Source: Candidatus Aminicenantota bacterium (lineage in GTDB: Bacteria > Acidobacteriota > Aminicenantia > UBA2199). From it: a stretch of 34,358 bases of DNA. The translations under genes were made by a program, and so were the position numbers. Below the pieces are notes generated by a model. That model did no database searches. It was given only the letters and a program-made list of their open reading frames with translations, and had not been told where the DNA came from. Positions 31,293-34,358 of the stretch are shown here, piece by piece. Within the stretch, counting starts at the first letter, position 1; every line of letters begins with the position of its first letter. The DNA lies in the NCBI GenBank assembly GCA_016934745.1, contig JAFGSF010000003.1, positions 1-34,358 of the forward strand, in the 5' to 3' direction.

Positions 31293-32855
31293 CTATTGGC
31301 CGGACAGAGCCTGATTTTTTTGAAATTCAATGTGTTTGGCTTCCAGTCCGGTTCCCGCCGTTTTTTCTAGGCGGGCCAAGGCCAGGTTGTAGTCGCACAG
31401 GGCACGCAGTTCAGTACTCACGGCCTGGGTGAAATCGCGCTGGAACTGCAGAACCATGTAGCTGGTGCTCAAGCCGGCGGCCTGGCGTTTTTCCTCGGCT
31501 GACAGTTTTTTTTCAGCAAGCTCACGAGCCGATTGGGTGGCCTGGATGCGCTGAAAACTTGTGGCCACCGAACGGGCAACGGTGGAAACCTCCAGAGCGA
31601 TTTGACGTTCCATTTCGAGCCGTCGTAAAAGGGCTTCACGCTGCTCCATTTTGGCTGCGCTGTACGCTCCGCGTGTCAGGAGCGTATGCAGCGGGATATC
31701 CAGTGAAAGGTAGATAGCCCAGTTTTTATAGTCGAACTCCATGGCATTTTTAAAGGCGTCGGACACCGCACCCGGAATGACGCCGATTACCTCGTCGGTC
31801 AGGGGATTGTTATCACGATACAGTATCTGCGTCCCGGCCAATCCCGGGCTCCAGTACTGGAAGTTAAGATTCAATGCCGGCAGCAGCTGATTCCTGGCAT
31901 ATCCCAGTTCCAAATTCCGGCTTTTAAGATTGATGGCAGTATTCATGTAATCCGGCCGGTTGGCCAGTGCCTGGCGCAGTATATCCTGGGCAGCCACCTT
32001 CCTTTCATCACAGCGCGGAGCGTCACCCGGACGGATCATCATGTCCGATCCTCCGTTTTCAGACCCGAGGTTGATGGTGGAGCACAATTCGTCGCGGCTA
32101 TTATCCAGCAGGGCCCGGGCCTCCAGGATTTCGGCGCGGCGGCTGGCCGTTTCAGCCTCGGCGCTCAGGATCTCAATTTCAGCGAGAACCCCCAGTTCGG
32201 CCATTTTTTTGTTTTTATTTAAAAGGTCCTCGGCCAACTTGAGGGCTTGTTTTTTTGCTTCCAGGTTGCGTTCGGCAAAAACCAGATTCCAATATAGCTC
32301 CTCGACTTGGTAAACGGTGTCCAGCAGGGTTGACTTCAATTCGTTGGCCGAGATATTGCGATTGTTGGCGGCGATGATGATGTTCATGCGGCTGATGCGG
32401 TCTCCCATACCGCGCAGCAGGGGCTGAACCAGTGTGAAGTTTATCGATCCCTCGTAACGGGGATTGATGGTTTGAAATCGCTGGTTGCTTTCATACTGGC
32501 TGGTGTCGATGCTGAGTGACAGGTTGCCGCCCAGCCAAAGCGCTTGATTGAGCTGCCCGGATATTTGTTGGCTTTCGGTGCTGATGGCGCCTTCGGCTTC
32601 GATCCATGAATATGACGGCGAGTTGGTTTTTGCCTTAGCGAGCTGGAAAGTCAGTTTGGGCAGAAATTTTTCTTTTGCTTGTTTGAGCAAACCTTCCTGG
32701 CCTTCGACCTGAACGACCTTGATGCCCAGGGCAATATTGTTTTTCAGGGCTATGGCCAGGCATTCCTGCAGCGACAATATTTTTTCTTCGGCGGCGAAAG
32801 CGAGCGCGCTCCACAGGGCAATGAGCAATAATAAAATAATCAATATCTTTTTCAT
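31293..32855 (-). CDS. TolC-family outer membrane efflux protein
   Basis: The 520-residue protein has a signal peptide (KKILIILLLLIALWSALAFA) followed by AEEKILSLQECLAIALKNNIALGI, the usual TolC/OEP opening. Two repeats of an outer membrane efflux protein domain can be followed, with long helices such as VDTVYQVEELYWNLVFAERNLEAKKQALKLAEDLLNKNKK-like stretches broken by strands. It forms a trimeric channel in the outer membrane for tripartite export. The frame is open upstream to 33086 but that overlaps the ATPase gene; ATG 32855 has AAGGA six bases before and gives the signal peptide. It is the last gene of the sigma-54 operon, 10 bases after the ATPase gene. Confidence 0.93.
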   Translation of the reverse strand: MKKILIILLLLIALWSALAFAAEEKILSLQECLAIALKNNIALGIKVVQVEGQEGLLKQAKEKFLPKLTFQLAKAKTNSPSYSWIEAEGAISTESQQISGQLNQALWLGGNLSLSIDTSQYESNQRFQTINPRYEGSINFTLVQPLLRGMGDRISRMNIIIAANNRNISANELKSTLLDTVYQVEELYWNLVFAERNLEAKKQALKLAEDLLNKNKKMAELGVLAEIEILSAEAETASRRAEILEARALLDNSRDELCSTINLGSENGGSDMMIRPGDAPRCDERKVAAQDILRQALANRPDYMNTAINLKSRNLELGYARNQLLPALNLNFQYWSPGLAGTQILYRDNNPLTDEVIGVIPGAVSDAFKNAMEFDYKNWAIYLSLDIPLHTLLTRGAYSAAKMEQREALLRRLEMERQIALEVSTVARSVATSFQRIQATQSARELAEKKLSAEEKRQAAGLSTSYMVLQFQRDFTQAVSTELRALCDYNLALARLEKTAGTGLEAKHIEFQKNQALSGQ

Positions 32856-32865
32856 GAGATTCCTT

Positions 32866-33582
32866 TTATTGGTTTGTTTTTTCGGCCGCCGCTTTTCGAG
32901 CAACGATTTGCCATTTTTCCTTGTCTTCCATCCAACCGTCCAACAGGTGGATGACCCGGTCTGAATAGGAGGCATTCTTTTCCGAGTGGGTGACCTGGAT
33001 GATGGTGGTTCCCTCCCGGTTGAGCTTTTTAAACAACTCCATGATTTCCTCGCCCTGTTTGGAATTGAGGTTGCCGGTCGGTTCATCGGCCAGGATCAAT
33101 TTCGGGTTGATGATCACGGCCCGGGCCACGGCTACTAGCTGCTGTTGTCCTCCGGACAATTGACTGGGAAAAAGGTCTTTCTTGGCCACGATGTGAAAGC
33201 GGTCCAGGGTGTCGGCCACCAGGCTTTTGCGTTCGTCGGCCTTGACTTTTTTGTAAAGCAGCGGTGTTTCCAGGTTTTCGTAGATTGTCAGCTCATCGAT
33301 CAGGTGGTAGCTTTGAAAAACGAAGCCGATATGCTGCTGATGGATGCGGGTGCGCTTCTTTTCATCCAGCGAGTGGATTGCCTGGTCGTAAAAATAGTAT
33401 TGCCCCTCCGAGGCATCGTCGAGCATGCCGATGATATAGAGCAAGGTCGATTTCCCGGCTCCGGATGGGCCCATGATGGTCAAAAATTCCCCTTCGTGCA
33501 CGTCCAGGTCGATATTTCTGAGCACAAATGTCTTGACGAAGCCGCTGCTGTAAAACTTGGTTATATCCCGTAATTTAATCAT
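32866..33582 (-). CDS. ABC transporter ATP-binding protein of the MacB/LolD type
   Basis: The 238-residue protein has Walker A GPSGAGKST (about residues 38-46), the Q-loop VFQSYHLIDELT typical of MacB/LolD/FtsE ATPases (F-Q-x-x-x-L), the signature LSGGQQQLVAVARAV, Walker B LILADEPTGNLNS and the switch histidine in IIQVTHSEKNASYSDR. Such ATPases energise FtsX-fold permeases that export lipoproteins, peptides or macrolides with a membrane-fusion protein and TolC. A TolC-type gene follows here, but no permease or fusion protein lies in the operon. The signature has Q in place of R after SGG (QQQ), a minor change. ATG 33582 has AAGGAG upstream. Confidence 0.94.
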   Translation of the reverse strand: MIKLRDITKFYSSGFVKTFVLRNIDLDVHEGEFLTIMGPSGAGKSTLLYIIGMLDDASEGQYYFYDQAIHSLDEKKRTRIHQQHIGFVFQSYHLIDELTIYENLETPLLYKKVKADERKSLVADTLDRFHIVAKKDLFPSQLSGGQQQLVAVARAVIINPKLILADEPTGNLNSKQGEEIMELFKKLNREGTTIIQVTHSEKNASYSDRVIHLLDGWMEDKEKWQIVARKAAAEKTNQ

Positions 33583-33632
33583 GGCTCATTCTCCTTATTT
33601 CATTCATGCCGGAAGCGGCCGGTTTGTTATCT

Positions 33633-33914
33633 TCAGTTCAGGGGCCCCACTTCATCAACATCAATGCGGCGGAACATGACCGGGATATTGTTTTCCGTCG
33701 GGGATCCGATGGTCACCAGCTGCCAGTCGCGGTCATGCTCGCGGATCACTTTTCTGAGGACTCTCACTTTTTCCTCGGAAGTGGGATCGTTGTTTTCCCA
33801 ATTGACGATCTCCACCCGGTAATGCATGGTTTTTTTTCTGCCGTTGATCCTGACTTCGATTTCAATGTTTTGCTCGGCCTCCATGGTTGGAATCTGTAAA
33901 ACCACTTCTTTCAT
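33633..33914 (-). CDS. Small protein of unknown function in the sigma-54 operon
   Basis: I do not recognise this 93-residue protein. It is predicted to be cytosolic and beta-rich (EVVLQIPTMEAEQNIEIEVRI, then TMHYRVEIVNW), followed by a charged helix (TSEEKVRVLRKVIREHDRDWQLV) and IPVMFRRIDVDEV. There is no signal peptide or membrane helix. ATG 33914 is chosen because GGAGG lies five bases ahead; the in-frame GTG at 33926 overlaps it. It sits between the first small gene and the ATPase gene, 50 bases before the latter, so it likely belongs to the same transcript. Small proteins of this kind may be cargo or regulators of the exporter. Confidence 0.72.
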   Translation of the reverse strand: MKEVVLQIPTMEAEQNIEIEVRINGRKKTMHYRVEIVNWENNDPTSEEKVRVLRKVIREHDRDWQLVTIGSPTENNIPVMFRRIDVDEVGPLN

Positions 33915-33946
33915 TTTAACCTCCACAATTCACTGTTCTGCAATTT

Positions 33947-34168
33947 TTATTGTGCCAGCGGTTTAAGCTTGTACAGTACGCGGCCGAGATAGCCGGCTTC
34001 GCTGATTTCCGCGATGTAGAGCCCGGGCTGCATATGGGCGCTTGCCTTGAGGCGGGTTTCGGAGAGTTTTTCCAGCAGAGCTCCCGCCTCCCATTCAGTT
34101 TGCCCTTCTGTGAGCAGCACCCGTGTTTTTTCGCTGACCAACTTCTGCAAAATATCTTTCAAGCTCAT
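33947..34168 (-). CDS. Small protein of unknown function, first gene of the sigma-54 operon
   Basis: The 73-residue protein begins MSLKDILQKLVSEKTRV, has an amphipathic middle (WEAGALLEKLSETRLKASAHMQ), and ends PGLYIAEISEAGYLGRVLYKLKPLAQ. It has no signal peptide or membrane helix and matches no family I know. GGGAGG stands about six bases ahead of ATG 34168. The open frame extends to 34240, but that part would overlap the sigma-54 promoter and is not real. Being the first gene after the -24/-12 promoter, it is the most strongly expressed candidate, which would suit a leader or cargo-like role (inference). Confidence 0.72.
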   Translation of the reverse strand: MSLKDILQKLVSEKTRVLLTEGQTEWEAGALLEKLSETRLKASAHMQPGLYIAEISEAGYLGRVLYKLKPLAQ

Positions 34169-34215
34169 GTTTTGCCTCCCTGACATTTTCAGAATACCGG
34201 ATCCATAGTTTATTA

Positions 34216-34231
34216 AGCAAAAATGATGCCA
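34216..34231 (-). promoter_or_regulatory. Sigma-54 (RpoN) -24/-12 promoter
   Basis: On the minus strand TGGCATCATTTTTGCT matches the sigma-54 consensus TGGCAC-N5-TTGCW. The invariant GG (34230-34229) and GC (34218-34217) have the required 10-base gap. The predicted start of transcription near 34206 gives a leader of about 38 bases to ATG 34168. Confidence 0.78.
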
Positions 34232-34319
34232 AACGCACAAGAACTGTTTTGCCTGAAACCATTGCAGGGAAAGCCTTTTCTGGATCAGATCCGGCGCCTT
34301 ACGCCCTGCCGCCGTCGGC

Positions 34320-34357
34320 CTGTCCGCTATTGGTACAGCCCTGTCCGCTGGCGGACA
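34320..34357. promoter_or_regulatory. Tandem TGTCCGC enhancer-like sites upstream of the sigma-54 promoter
   Basis: TGTCCGCTGGCGGACA (34342-34357) is a palindrome with perfect seven-base arms. Twenty-one bases away, TGTCCGCTATTGGTACA (34321-34337) is a degraded copy with the same left arm; both are preceded by C, so CTGTCCGCT is a direct repeat at 34320 and 34341. The spacing is two helical turns, and the sites lie about 120-145 bases upstream of the predicted start of transcription, the usual place for bacterial enhancer-binding proteins (sigma-54 activators). More copies may lie beyond the window edge. Confidence 0.68.
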
Positions 34358-34358
34358 C

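Noticed and set aside
34282..34292. GGATCAGATCC palindrome as part of the sigma-54 control region
   Set aside because: An 11-base palindrome with no second copy and no relation to the TGTCCGC sites; too short to call.
1..34358. CRISPR arrays, tRNA or rRNA genes, insertion sequences, prophage or integron features
   Set aside because: No regularly spaced repeats, cloverleaf-like sequence, transposase, integrase or phage structural motifs were found on either strand.

Overview
The window is a gene-dense stretch of a bacterial chromosome with moderate to high GC. It looks like an anaerobic, LPS-bearing diderm: it encodes pyruvate:ferredoxin oxidoreductase, BamA, a Skp/OmpH chaperone, lipid A genes (fabZ, lpxA, lpxI) and a TolC-type outer-membrane channel. 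The mix of a GldA/F/G-DUF4340 ABC cassette, a bacterial deoxyhypusine-synthase-like protein, LpxI instead of LpxH, and a sigma-54-controlled MacB/LolD-type ATPase would fit the Acidobacteriota / Candidatus Aminicenantes neighbourhood. That placement is an inference from gene content. No rRNA, tRNA, CRISPR array, integrase or transposase was seen, and no gene-free stretch exceeds 300 bases.

Layout, left part (plus strand): the 3' 90% of nifJ (2-3184) is followed by a Sua5/YciO-type protein. A pgsA-like phosphatidyltransferase, a DHS-like protein and rarA form a tight group (3952-6789). A four-gene ABC cassette (6937-11846) has a clear sigma-70-type promoter upstream. A group of small genes runs from 11949 to 15123: an unknown protein, AMMECR1, YjbQ/UPF0047, two single-pass membrane proteins and dtd. 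It ends at a strong C8/G8 hairpin terminator. A zinc-ribbon FmdB-type gene lies on the minus strand at 15313-15570.

Middle: bamA, skp/ompH, fabZ, lpxA, lpxI, a Gfo/Idh/MocA dehydrogenase and a serine hydrolase (15739-22609) form one envelope-biogenesis operon with 4-8 base overlaps between most genes. lpxD and lpxB, often found in such clusters, are absent from it. Then come a lone exported beta-rich protein, a secreted thermonuclease-type nuclease (minus), an exported protein of unknown function (minus), and a divergently transcribed 14-TM MFS exporter followed by an MtfA-type zinc peptidase.

Right part: an ECF sigma factor and its zinc-finger anti-sigma factor (minus) are divergent from a small DUF6249-like membrane protein. 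Between them lies a perfect 10-bp inverted repeat whose two arms each look like the -35 element of an ECF promoter pointing outward, which suggests autoregulation. A 675-residue membrane-GAF-PP2C (RsbU/SpoIIE) phosphatase follows after a strong terminator. The window ends with a minus-strand operon of two small unknown proteins, a MacB/LolD-type ATPase and a TolC-like channel. Upstream of it are a well-spaced sigma-54 -24/-12 promoter and tandem TGTCCGC sites (one a perfect palindrome) at enhancer distance. No permease or membrane-fusion protein lies inside this operon, so the partners must be encoded elsewhere. The sigma-54 operon and the ECF divergent promoter are the two most interesting regulatory systems here.
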